Of a stretch of DNA of 24,104 nt, positions 14,501 to 21,812 are shown in pieces. The stretch comes from Helicobacteraceae bacterium UBA6016 (GTDB lineage Bacteria; Campylobacterota; Campylobacteria; Campylobacterales; UBA6016), in contig DIZY01000031.1 of NCBI GenBank assembly GCA_002428055.1, positions 3,714 through 27,817 on the forward strand, given 5' to 3'. The notes under the pieces were generated by a model. The model was not told the origin of the DNA. It saw only the letters and a program-made list of their open reading frames with translations, and searched no databases. Made by a program: the position numbers and the translations under genes. Position 1 is the first letter of the stretch. Each line of letters starts with the position of its first letter.

Positions 14501-15430
14501 TTGAAAAAAGTGGCATTTTTATTTCCGGGACAAGGGTCTCAAACACTCGGTATGGGCAAAGATTTTTTAGAGAGTTTTGCCGATGCCAAGGCGATGTTTG
14601 AAGAGGCTAGCGATACCTTGGGTTTTGATATTCAAAAAGTAATGTTTGAAGATAGTGAAAAACTAGAGCAAACAGCATACGCGCAACCTGCGATACTTTT
14701 GACGAGCCTTATAGCTTTGAGGGCTTTTGAAAAAGAGTGCGAGATAACCCCCGTATTTGCAATAGGTCACTCTCTTGGCGAATTTAGCGCAGTTAGCGCC
14801 GCTGGCGCGCTCAGCCTAAAAGATGCCGTGTATACGGTGCATCAAAGAGGCAAGTTTATGACTGAGGATTGTGAAGGTAAAGATACCGGAATGATGGCGG
14901 TACTTGGTCTTGATGATGATAAAGTGGAAGCGGTATGTGAAAATGCTAGAAATGACGGTAAGAAAACTTGGGCGGTAAACTACAATACTGATGGTCAAGT
15001 TGTTTTGGCGGGGATAAAATCAGACCTTTCAAGCATTGAAGCGCAGCTGAAAGAAGCTGGAGCCAAAAGAGCGTTACTTCTCAATATGTCGGTATGCAGC
15101 CATTGTGAAATCCTCTCAAATGCGTCTGTAAAATTAAAGGCTCTTTTGAACGAAAAAATGACGGACAGCTTCTCTTTTCCAATAATTTCCAATGCGACAA
15201 GCGAAAAATACTCATCAAAGAGCGATGCGCTAAATCTGCTCGAAAAACAGCTTGTAAGTCCGGTGTTATATAAACAATCAATCAAAAAATTTGAGAGTAA
15301 AGTAGAGGCTTTTATTGAGTTTGGAAACGGAAGCGTACTTGCGGGACTCAACAAAAGAGGCGTAGCCGCACCGACATATAGTATCAATTCACCTGCTTCA
15401 ATGGCCGAAATCATAGAAAAACTAAAGTAG
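14501..15430 (+). CDS. fabD: Malonyl-CoA:ACP transacylase
   Basis: FabD moves malonyl from CoA to acyl carrier protein to feed fatty acid elongation. The 309-residue sequence has FPGQGSQ (8-14) and GHSLGEFSA (89-97) with the nucleophile S91. The malonate-binding arginine is in HQRGKFM (R116), and the catalytic histidine H201 is in CSHCEIL. NYNTDGQVVLAG (160-171) is the family's 'N.N.pgQ.VisG' segment. The start is TTG at 14501 with GAGGA seven bases before it. The position between slyD and mtnN matches the C. jejuni order. Confidence 0.95.
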   Translation: MKKVAFLFPGQGSQTLGMGKDFLESFADAKAMFEEASDTLGFDIQKVMFEDSEKLEQTAYAQPAILLTSLIALRAFEKECEITPVFAIGHSLGEFSAVSAAGALSLKDAVYTVHQRGKFMTEDCEGKDTGMMAVLGLDDDKVEAVCENARNDGKKTWAVNYNTDGQVVLAGIKSDLSSIEAQLKEAGAKRALLLNMSVCSHCEILSNASVKLKALLNEKMTDSFSFPIISNATSEKYSSKSDALNLLEKQLVSPVLYKQSIKKFESKVEAFIEFGNGSVLAGLNKRGVAAPTYSINSPASMAEIIEKLK

Positions 15431-15438
15431 GAAAAATA

Positions 15439-16125
15439 ATGAAAATAGCGATACTTGGGGCAATGAGAGAAGAGATAGAGCCACTTCTAGAGAGAATAGA
15501 AAATCTACAAAAGCATGAATATGCCGCAAATATATACTACACCGGCAAACTGGGCGGCAAAGAGATAGCCATGGCGTACAGTAAAATAGGCAAAGTAAAT
15601 GCGGCTCTTACGGCGACCATTCTTATCGAAAAATTCGGTTGCCAAAAACTGCTTTTTAGCGGCGTGGCAGGCGGAATCAATGAGGGCTTAAAAATCGGGG
15701 ATTTGATATTTGCAAAAAAGCTTGTTCAGCACGATGTAGATATAACGGCTTTCGGTCATCCTTGGGGCTTTATTCCAGAGAGCGGTGACTTCATAGAGGC
15801 GGATGCCGCCCTAAATGAACTTGCAAAAAAAGTAGCGGATAAGCTGGGTGTCAAAATCATAGGCGGCACTATCGCCACAGGCGACCAATTTATCGCCAGT
15901 GAAGAGAAAAAAGAGTGGATAAAAACTACTTACAATGCAGATGCGCTAGAGATGGAAGGGGCAAGTGTCGGATATGTGTGCCAATGCCTTGGCGTGCCGT
16001 TTTTTGTCCTTAGAGCGATTTCTGACACTGCCGATATGGACGCTGGCTTTAGCTTTGAAGAGTTTCTTGTCAGCAGCGCAAAAGTTAGCGCAAACTTTTT
16101 AGAAAATATGATAGATGAGCTCTGA
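15439..16125 (+). CDS. mtnN: 5'-Methylthioadenosine/S-adenosylhomocysteine nucleosidase
   Basis: This enzyme (also called Pfs) removes adenine from methylthioadenosine, S-adenosylhomocysteine and 5'-deoxyadenosine. In Campylobacterota it is also tied to the futalosine route to menaquinone through 6-amino-6-deoxyfutalosine. The 228-residue protein has GAMREEIEPLL with catalytic Glu near residue 12, IATGDQFIAS, ALEMEGASVGYVC with the ribose-binding Met-Glu, and RAISDTAD with the catalytic Asp. These are all the MTAN hallmarks. A GGAAAAATA site precedes the ATG. It overlaps the next gene by 11 bases. Confidence 0.95.
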   Translation: MKIAILGAMREEIEPLLERIENLQKHEYAANIYYTGKLGGKEIAMAYSKIGKVNAALTATILIEKFGCQKLLFSGVAGGINEGLKIGDLIFAKKLVQHDVDITAFGHPWGFIPESGDFIEADAALNELAKKVADKLGVKIIGGTIATGDQFIASEEKKEWIKTTYNADALEMEGASVGYVCQCLGVPFFVLRAISDTADMDAGFSFEEFLVSSAKVSANFLENMIDEL

Positions 16126-16879
16126 GATACTATTTAGTAAAAAACTTCAAAAAATCTTTGGGCAGACAAACGCCAAATACGCCCTTATAGAAGAGGGCGA
16201 CAAAGTTCTAGTGGCGCTTTCGGGCGGTAAAGACTCCCATACAATGCTTCATATGATAGCCAGACTCAAAAGAATAGCTCCGTTCGATTTTGAGTTTAAA
16301 GCCGTAACGCTCTCGTACGGCATGGGTGAAAACCTCTCATTTTTGACCGAACACTGCAAATCTTACGGCATCGAACACGAAATCATAGACTCTAATATTT
16401 TTGAGATAGCTGGCTCGCATATTCGTGAAAACTCCTCTTTTTGTAGCTTTTTTTCACGCATGAGGCGAGGGGCGCTATACACTTATGCCCTAGAACACGG
16501 ATACAACAAGCTAGCCCTCGGACACCATCTAGATGACGCAGCTGAGAGCTTTTTTATGAATCTTTTCCAAAATGGAGCGATGCGTACTCTTGCGCCAAAA
16601 TACAGAGCCACCAACGGCATCATCGTTATAAGACCGCTCATACTTACGAGAGAGGCGCAACTAGAGTACTTTGCAACAAGTAATGAGCTTACCGTCATAG
16701 GCGACGAGGCTTGCCCTGCTATGAATTTCAAAGCCAAAATGCCGTACAAACGAGAAGAGACGAAAAATTTTCTAAAAGATTTGGAAAAAGAGAAGCCGCA
16801 GCTGTTTACTATGCTAAAATCTGCTTTTGAACATATCCATGACGACACATTTTTTGACCCAACCAGATTTAAACTATAA
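16115..16879 (+). CDS. ttcA: TtcA-like tRNA 2-thiolation / PP-loop ATPase family protein
   Basis: TtcA adds sulfur to cytidine 32 of certain tRNAs using ATP and an iron-sulfur cluster. The 254-residue protein has the PP-loop SGGKDS (36-41), a cysteine motif region FCSFFSRMRRGALY (109-122), LALGHHLDDAAESFFMN (133-149) and GDEACPAM (196-203). C110 and C200 match two of the three cluster cysteines known in E. coli TtcA. The third, expected in CxxC at position 113, is phenylalanine (TTT at 16451-16453). From memory the C. jejuni neighbour of pfs is a similar PP-loop protein. The family is clear; the exact tRNA product is inferred. Confidence 0.78.
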   Translation: MSSEILFSKKLQKIFGQTNAKYALIEEGDKVLVALSGGKDSHTMLHMIARLKRIAPFDFEFKAVTLSYGMGENLSFLTEHCKSYGIEHEIIDSNIFEIAGSHIRENSSFCSFFSRMRRGALYTYALEHGYNKLALGHHLDDAAESFFMNLFQNGAMRTLAPKYRATNGIIVIRPLILTREAQLEYFATSNELTVIGDEACPAMNFKAKMPYKREETKNFLKDLEKEKPQLFTMLKSAFEHIHDDTFFDPTRFKL

Positions 16880-16892
16880 AAGGATGCAGAAA

Positions 16893-17171
16893 ATGAAAGA
16901 TTTTTTTGAGTTTAAAAAACTAATTACCCCCGCCGTCATCAAGGTCATATTTATGCTAGGTGTCGTGCTTAGCTTTTTTGTGGGTGCGCTTGACATAAAA
17001 GCTGGAGTAAACGCCATTGACTTTGGCGGTAGCGCTTTGATATTTGCCGGAATTCTCAAGATATTTTTTGGTCCTATTATCGTGCGGGTATGGTGCGAAA
17101 TAATCGTAGTTTTATTCAAGATAAACGACAGCCTAACAGAAATAAAGCGAGAGCAAAAAAAAGATGAGTAG
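16893..17171 (+). CDS. DUF4282-type small membrane protein
   Basis: The 92-residue product has FFEFKKLITPAVIKVIFMLG at the start and a C-terminal signature VRVWCEIIVVLFKINDSLTE, which I recognise as the DUF4282 pattern. Two hydrophobic spans, about 12-34 and 45-72, predict an inner-membrane hairpin with a charged tail. No biochemical role is established for the family. I choose ATG 16893 because AAAAGGA (16878-16884) lies eight bases upstream; an ATG at 16884 would overlap that site. It overlaps the next gene by eight bases, so the two are probably made together. Confidence 0.75.
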   Translation: MKDFFEFKKLITPAVIKVIFMLGVVLSFFVGALDIKAGVNAIDFGGSALIFAGILKIFFGPIIVRVWCEIIVVLFKINDSLTEIKREQKKDE

Positions 17172-17664
17172 TATCGACAAAATCGTAGATAAAAAACTGT
17201 TGCCGTTTGTATTTGTGGTCTCAAAAAATCCTGTACTTTTTCACGACCTGCTGGATGCAAACAGACAGCTAAAGGATAATATGACACCGAACAGCGGCGC
17301 ACTTGGATATAAAATACATACGAAAAATATGTTTATAGCATTTTTGTTTTTGGTTCATATAACCTTTATTTTTCCGGCAATTACGATACTCCATGAGGTG
17401 TTTGCAAAAATGAACTGCCACCTCTCAATCATATCTGCCGTCGTATTTACGGGACTCTTTTTTGTATCTTACTCAATATTCAAAGAGTATTTGATAGAGC
17501 GCATATCAATAAAAAGAGTACAAGGAGCATGGAGTCTACACTTTCCGGCTTTTGACTATGAGACTTACAGCAAAAAAGTTGCAGATATATACAATGACGC
17601 TATCAAAAAGAAGGTTCCCAGAGGGGAACTGGAGTATTTTGTGATGAGTAATCTCTCAAAGTAG
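17164..17664 (+). CDS. Two-pass membrane protein of unknown function
   Basis: I do not recognise this 166-residue protein. Residues 1-55 are mixed and partly charged (MSSIDKIVDKKLLPFVF, LLDANRQLKDNMTPNSGAL). Two strong hydrophobic segments follow at about 56-78 (MFIAFLFLVHITFIFPAITI) and 88-107 (SIISAVVFTGLFFVSYSIF). The C-terminal 59 residues are soluble and basic (YLIERISIKRVQGAWSLH, DIYNDAIKKKVPRGELEYF). The start ATG lies inside the end of the DUF4282 gene, suggesting joint expression. The stop codon is in the stem of the shared hairpin at 17660-17692. Coding seems real from length, overlap and codon use. Confidence 0.68.
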   Translation: MSSIDKIVDKKLLPFVFVVSKNPVLFHDLLDANRQLKDNMTPNSGALGYKIHTKNMFIAFLFLVHITFIFPAITILHEVFAKMNCHLSIISAVVFTGLFFVSYSIFKEYLIERISIKRVQGAWSLHFPAFDYETYSKKVADIYNDAIKKKVPRGELEYFVMSNLSK

Positions 17665-17692
17665 CTTTTAGGCTTTCGGTCTAAAAGCTACT
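17660..17692. terminator. Convergent (bidirectional) terminator hairpin
   Basis: AGTAGCTTTTA (17660-17670) and TAAAAGCTACT (17682-17692) form a perfect 11-bp stem. It can be lengthened by GGC/GTC with one G-U pair to 14 bp, closed by a TTTCG loop (17674-17678). The stop codons of the + strand gene (17662-17664) and of mogA on the - strand (17668-17670) both lie in the left arm. Neither exit has a strong T-run, so efficiency is uncertain. Confidence 0.55.
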
Positions 17693-18195
17693 ATAACATC
17701 CTCATTCGTCTCAATATATGCACCCTCTATCAGGTCGATACAATACGGAATAGCAGGGAATACGGCGTCAAGACACTCTCTGATAGATTTTGGCTTGCCC
17801 GGTAGATTTACTATAAGCGCTTTGCCTCTTATCCCTGCGGTTTGTCTGGAGAGAATGGCGGTTGGAACATACTTTAGCGACACTTGGCGCATTAGCTCAC
17901 CAAAGCCGGGCATCATCTTTTCGCACACTGCCTCGGTCGCTTCCGGCGTAATGTCTCTTTTAGCAGGTCCCGTGCCACCGGTGGTAACTACGAGAGAGCA
18001 TCCCTCTACATCTACAAGCTCTATCATCGTAGCCTCTATCGTGCTTTGTTCGTCAGGGATGACCCTGTACACTTCTTGCCACGGTGTCTTAATATAGTCT
18101 TTCAGCGTATCGACTATCGCCCTACCGGAAATATCTTCGTAAACTCCGGCACTCGCCCTATCGGAAGCGGTGATGATGCCTATCTTTAACTCCAT
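17668..18195 (-). CDS. mogA: Molybdopterin adenylyltransferase
   Basis: MogA adenylylates molybdopterin before molybdenum insertion in cofactor synthesis. The 175-residue product begins KIGIITASDRASAGVYEDIS, the MogA-type opening. It has VVTTGGTGPAKRDITPEAT (69-87) with the conserved GGTG and the Asp/Thr-Pro-Glu-Ala-Thr motif, and LSRQTAGIRGKALIVNLPGK (115-134). These favour MogA over MoaB. It starts three bases after the BioV stop, with TGAGGTAG as ribosome site, and is the last gene of the - strand block. Molybdoenzymes such as periplasmic nitrate reductase and formate dehydrogenase, common in this phylum, would be the users (inference). Confidence 0.92.
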   Translation of the reverse strand: MELKIGIITASDRASAGVYEDISGRAIVDTLKDYIKTPWQEVYRVIPDEQSTIEATMIELVDVEGCSLVVTTGGTGPAKRDITPEATEAVCEKMMPGFGELMRQVSLKYVPTAILSRQTAGIRGKALIVNLPGKPKSIRECLDAVFPAIPYCIDLIEGAYIETNEDVIVAFRPKA

Positions 18196-18198
18196 TTT

Positions 18199-18699
18199 CT
18201 ACCTCAATATGTGATTTTTGTTTTCTAGCGTATATACTTTGGCAAACTGAGTAAAAAAATCGGCCGAAGGCTGCGGTTCGACGACTCTATCGCCGCTTCC
18301 TATGAACACCTCTATTTTCACGCCCCTATTCGCAAGAGTGGCAAGCTCAGAGCCGTGCCAATCAAAAAAGAGAAGTTCTTGCAGCTCCTGCGCCGTACCC
18401 TCTTGCCCGTAAAGCTCGCCCTCTTCTTCTTTGAGACCGCTTTTTTTTAGAAGTTTTAGCTTGTAAAGAGCCGGATCTGCTTCAAATGCAGATAACTGCA
18501 CCTCTTTAAACTCTTTGTCTTTGTGTGTATAGTATGCGGGCGATAGAAGTATGAGGCTTTTTACGCTTTCATCTTTTAGCGCATATTTTAGTGCGCCGAT
18601 AGAGCCGTAGCTAAATCCGGCTACAAAATCGCCGAATGCGGGCAGATACATATCAAACAATCTCTCCTCGCCATGCAAACAAAATCCGCTATAAAACAC
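18199..18699 (-). CDS. bioV: BioV-like pimeloyl-ACP methyl ester esterase
   Basis: BioV, described in Helicobacter pylori, removes the methyl group from pimeloyl-ACP methyl ester, ending the synthesis of the biotin pimelate arm in the role of E. coli BioH. The 166-residue protein opens FYSGFCLHGEERLF, like the H. pylori 'FFSGFGF' start as I recall it. It has a nucleophile elbow GFSYG (S30), and likely acid D137 in GSGDRVVEP and base H163 in NKNHILR. Together these form a compact alpha/beta hydrolase triad. I choose GTG at 18699 because GGAGG (18706-18710) lies six bases upstream. A longer TTG form (from 18726) would place that site inside the gene. It overlaps the FtsH-like gene by 11 bases. 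Confidence 0.8.
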   Translation of the reverse strand: MFYSGFCLHGEERLFDMYLPAFGDFVAGFSYGSIGALKYALKDESVKSLILLSPAYYTHKDKEFKEVQLSAFEADPALYKLKLLKKSGLKEEEGELYGQEGTAQELQELLFFDWHGSELATLANRGVKIEVFIGSGDRVVEPQPSADFFTQFAKVYTLENKNHILR

Positions 18700-20335
18700 C
18701 TTTTGCCTCCAATTCGGAGAGTTCAAAATGCCTATCTTCTCTCAGCACTGTGGCAAGTGCGGTTATCTCTTGTTTGTACTCCGCCACAAAATCGGCAAGA
18801 GCGTTTTCGTTCTCCTGCAAAACTGAAGTAAGAGTCTTGTTTTCACTCAAAAACCCATATTTCAAAAGAGTATTTTTTGCCAGTTCGGAGGCTTTTTCAA
18901 AATCCGTTTTGCTCTGGTAGTACACATCCCCAAAAAGCGTTTTGGTCGCCGCTCTGCCGACGAGATAGAACGAGACTAGCCGCTCAATCTCTTTTGCACC
19001 TTTGTACTCCATGTCGTCTTCGTCACAGCGAATCTCTACTTGCGATATATACGATATTTTAACGCCGTTTTTTGTGCCGTAAAGTAGCTTTGCGGCCTGA
19101 TATGCGCAGAGTATGTCAATCTCCCGCTCACCCAGAACCGCAACTCTTTTTGTGCCGTATACGACCTTGTTGCGTACCTCGGCAAAATCTATCTCCTCAA
19201 TACGCTCTGAGCCTCTTTTGAGGGCGCTTATTGCGGCTTCATTCACCAAATTTGCGAGCGCCGCTCCCGAAAATCCGGTCGTATGTCTAGCAAGTGCGCT
19301 TGCATCAAGCGAGTGTTTTTTGTTTTTTAGATAGATTTTTAGTATCTCTTCTCTGCCTTTTATATCCGGCAACTCTACAAAAACTCGCCTATCAAATCTT
19401 CCCGCACGAAGTAGCGCCTCATCTAGCACATCTATCTTGTTTGTAGCGGCTATTACGATGACTCCGCTAGAACCCTCAAAGCCGTCCATCTCCACAAGAA
19501 GCTGATTTAGCGTAGACTCTCGCTCGCCGGAGCCAGCACTTCCCCTTGTCTTACCGATAGCGTCTATCTCATCGATAAAGATGATAGAGGGAGCTTTTCG
19601 CTTTGCCGCCAAAAATAGCTCGTTTACCCGTTTTGCGCCGACGCCGACATACATCTCCACGAAAGTAGCCGCACTCTTATAAAAAAACGGTACTCCCGCC
19701 TCCCCCGCAACGGCTCTAGCAAGTAGCGTCTTGCCCACGCCGGGTGCGCCGACCAAAAGTACCCCTTTTGGCATGTGGATATTTCTGGATTTAAAAAGCT
19801 TTGGATTTTTGAGAAACTCTACTATCTCTTCGAGCTCATTCTTTGCCTCGTCAACGCCTGCAATGTCCGTAAACTTGAGTGGGCTTTTTATCTCATACAC
19901 CTGCTCTTTTGGTACATCGCCGTTTAGTTTTGAGGCTCCTGCTTTAATGACACCGTAGCTTGCTTTTTTGTTTAGGTATCCGCTTGCCACCTTCCAGATA
20001 ACGGCAAATACCGAGAGAGATACGACAGAAAAAATCAAAAACGGAAAAAACTCAAAACTATGCTCTATCGGCACACTGCGAAGCACTATCTCTTCGGTCT
20101 TATCACTTCTGGGTACCGAGAATGTGCCTTTGTCCGTATAGAGATAGATATATTGACTAGACAAAACCGCCCGCTTTACCTCGTTTTTTGCAATAAGCGC
20201 ATTTAGCCTCTCATAACTAACAAGCGACGATGTATCTCTAAAAGCGGCATACAGCCCGAGGATAATGAACACCAAAGAAGAAATGGCGATGACGCCGAGC
20301 GGTTTTTTGTGGCGAGCGAGAAACTCTCTAATCAT
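18689..20335 (-). CDS. FtsH-like membrane AAA ATPase without protease motif
   Basis: FtsH proteins are inner-membrane AAA machines that extract and degrade proteins. This 548-residue relative has two membrane segments (about 13-32 and 97-116) around a small periplasmic domain. Its AAA domain looks complete: IAGVDEAKNELEEIV (158-172), Walker A GAPGVGKT (196-203), pore loop FVEMYVGVGA (225-234), Walker B IIFIDE (251-256) and arginine fingers RAGRFDRR (310-317). Where FtsH has AYHEAGHALV, this protein reads AYQAAKLLYG (411-420), so both zinc histidines and the catalytic glutamate are absent. The C-terminal helices remain. It is likely a motor or chaperone, not a protease (inference). I recall a similar FtsH-like ATPase (Cj1005c) near mscS and aroB in C. 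jejuni. It overlaps mscS by eight bases. Confidence 0.85.
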   Translation of the reverse strand: MIREFLARHKKPLGVIAISSLVFIILGLYAAFRDTSSLVSYERLNALIAKNEVKRAVLSSQYIYLYTDKGTFSVPRSDKTEEIVLRSVPIEHSFEFFPFLIFSVVSLSVFAVIWKVASGYLNKKASYGVIKAGASKLNGDVPKEQVYEIKSPLKFTDIAGVDEAKNELEEIVEFLKNPKLFKSRNIHMPKGVLLVGAPGVGKTLLARAVAGEAGVPFFYKSAATFVEMYVGVGAKRVNELFLAAKRKAPSIIFIDEIDAIGKTRGSAGSGERESTLNQLLVEMDGFEGSSGVIVIAATNKIDVLDEALLRAGRFDRRVFVELPDIKGREEILKIYLKNKKHSLDASALARHTTGFSGAALANLVNEAAISALKRGSERIEEIDFAEVRNKVVYGTKRVAVLGEREIDILCAYQAAKLLYGTKNGVKISYISQVEIRCDEDDMEYKGAKEIERLVSFYLVGRAATKTLFGDVYYQSKTDFEKASELAKNTLLKYGFLSENKTLTSVLQENENALADFVAEYKQEITALATVLREDRHFELSELEAKGVL

Positions 20336-21812
20336 TTTTTTTAAAATCCTCTTTTATTACGACGCTTGTCGTCGGAAACGCTATCTTGACGGATGCGCTC
20401 GCCATAAATGCCCCAAGAAGCTCTTTTGAGATGAGGCTTTTCGTCTTAAGTATCGAAAAGGAGTGCGTCGGATACCAAACGGATATGGCAACGCCGTTGT
20501 TTTCGATAAAGCTAAAGACTCTAGGCTCTGTGCTTATGTCGCCTATACTGTATTTTGTCCTCATTCTCCTAACGGAACGATCTGTGAGCTTTGAAAATGT
20601 TTTGCTATGCTTCGTTGAAACATCCATAGCGATACGAATAGCCTCGTCTATATCCGAATCAAATGTAACCATCAAATCCACGCTATCCCAAACCGTCGTA
20701 AGCCCAGAGTGTGAGTAATTTAGAAATATATGGGTGAAGATATAGTTATTTGGCACAAAGATTATTCGTCCAGCCCGCTTATTCTTTTGATAGCTTATAA
20801 GCGATACCTCTTCGTACATCGTAATTGTAAGAAGCGAGATGTCGATAATGTCGCCCAGCACCTCTACGCCCTCTTTGGAGGATATTTTGACCCTATCCCC
20901 CACTTTTACGGCGCCCCCTAGCACAATGGCGACCCAACCGAGAAGACTCATAAACCAATCTTTCATCGCAATAGCGATACCGGCAGAGGCAAAGCCGAGT
21001 ATAGTAACCAGATAGCCGACATCGTTGATATATGAAAATAGAAGTATCAAAACGACTAGCACGATTGTTACTATATTTACGGTTTTAGCTAGCAGATACG
21101 CTCTTTCGTGATTACTAAGCGAGTACTTTTTTATCATTACCTTCGCAAAAATAGACAAGCCTATAATCGCCAACAAGAGCAACACAATATTTAGTAGCTT
21201 CATCATCTGGTATTTAATATCCATCTGAAGCTTTTGGCTCTCTTCGCTTGTCTTGGCGTTAAATGCCTCTACGCTCTTGGCAAATTCCGTCTTTTCCAGA
21301 CGCAGACGGCGCAAAGAGTCGCCCTCATCATCCAATTTTGCCTGAATTTTTTCAAGTTCTTTGAGGGATTCGGAATCACCCTTTAGCTCCAGTAGTCCAA
21401 CAAGCGTAGTATTCAAGGTATTTCTATCTTTTACGGTGTTGCTCATCTTGTCAAGCTCTGAGAGTCTCGTCTCATAAATATCTTTTTTGACCGAGCTCTC
21501 TTTGATAAACGAAAGTGCGCTAAAAACACCGAAAGGGCTTTCAACCTTCGGCACCCTGCCCACATCTTCAACCTTAATCAGCTCGCCGAAAATAGACTTT
21601 TTATAATCTCCGAATGCCGTAAAATCACTATATCTTTTATACCAAATATTCTTGGACAGACTCTCGTCAATATTTGATATTTTTGATTTTATAGAGCTAA
21701 TATTTTGCTCTATAATCGCCGTCTCTTCGGCAGACTGCGGCTTTTTGGGCTTCGCCTCGGCTAGAGAGACAAAAATCAAAAAGGCAAGAAATATCCTAAG
21801 CCAAAAACTCAT
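20328..21812 (-). CDS. MscS-family mechanosensitive ion channel with extended N-terminus
   Basis: Such channels open under membrane tension to release solutes on osmotic downshock. The 494-residue protein has a signal peptide (MSFWLRIFLAFLIFVSLAEA). A long periplasmic, partly coiled-coil domain follows (about 25-200, e.g. SLKELEKIQAKLDDEGDSLR), then three membrane helices at about 205-224, 246-262 and 267-298. The last carries the glycine/alanine-rich pore motif GFASAGIAIAMKDWFMSLLG. The beta domain VKVGDRVKISSKEGVEVLGD (302-321) is the MscS signature. The added periplasmic domain makes it larger than E. coli MscS (286). It overlaps aroB by 17 bases at its start and the FtsH-like gene by eight at its end. 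Confidence 0.88.
   Translation of the reverse strand: MSFWLRIFLAFLIFVSLAEAKPKKPQSAEETAIIEQNISSIKSKISNIDESLSKNIWYKRYSDFTAFGDYKKSIFGELIKVEDVGRVPKVESPFGVFSALSFIKESSVKKDIYETRLSELDKMSNTVKDRNTLNTTLVGLLELKGDSESLKELEKIQAKLDDEGDSLRRLRLEKTEFAKSVEAFNAKTSEESQKLQMDIKYQMMKLLNIVLLLLAIIGLSIFAKVMIKKYSLSNHERAYLLAKTVNIVTIVLVVLILLFSYINDVGYLVTILGFASAGIAIAMKDWFMSLLGWVAIVLGGAVKVGDRVKISSKEGVEVLGDIIDISLLTITMYEEVSLISYQKNKRAGRIIFVPNNYIFTHIFLNYSHSGLTTVWDSVDLMVTFDSDIDEAIRIAMDVSTKHSKTFSKLTDRSVRRMRTKYSIGDISTEPRVFSFIENNGVAISVWYPTHSFSILKTKSLISKELLGAFMASASVKIAFPTTSVVIKEDFKKND

Noticed and set aside
16445..16456. Possible frameshift at the T-run in the TtcA-like gene
   Set aside because: The reading frame and family motifs continue unbroken on both sides (SRMRRG, then GHHLDD), so the missing cysteine is a substitution, not a shift.
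18700..18726. TTG start for the BioV-like gene
   Set aside because: GGAGG at 18706-18710 would be inside the gene, and the family begins near the FxSGF motif; GTG 18699 fits both.
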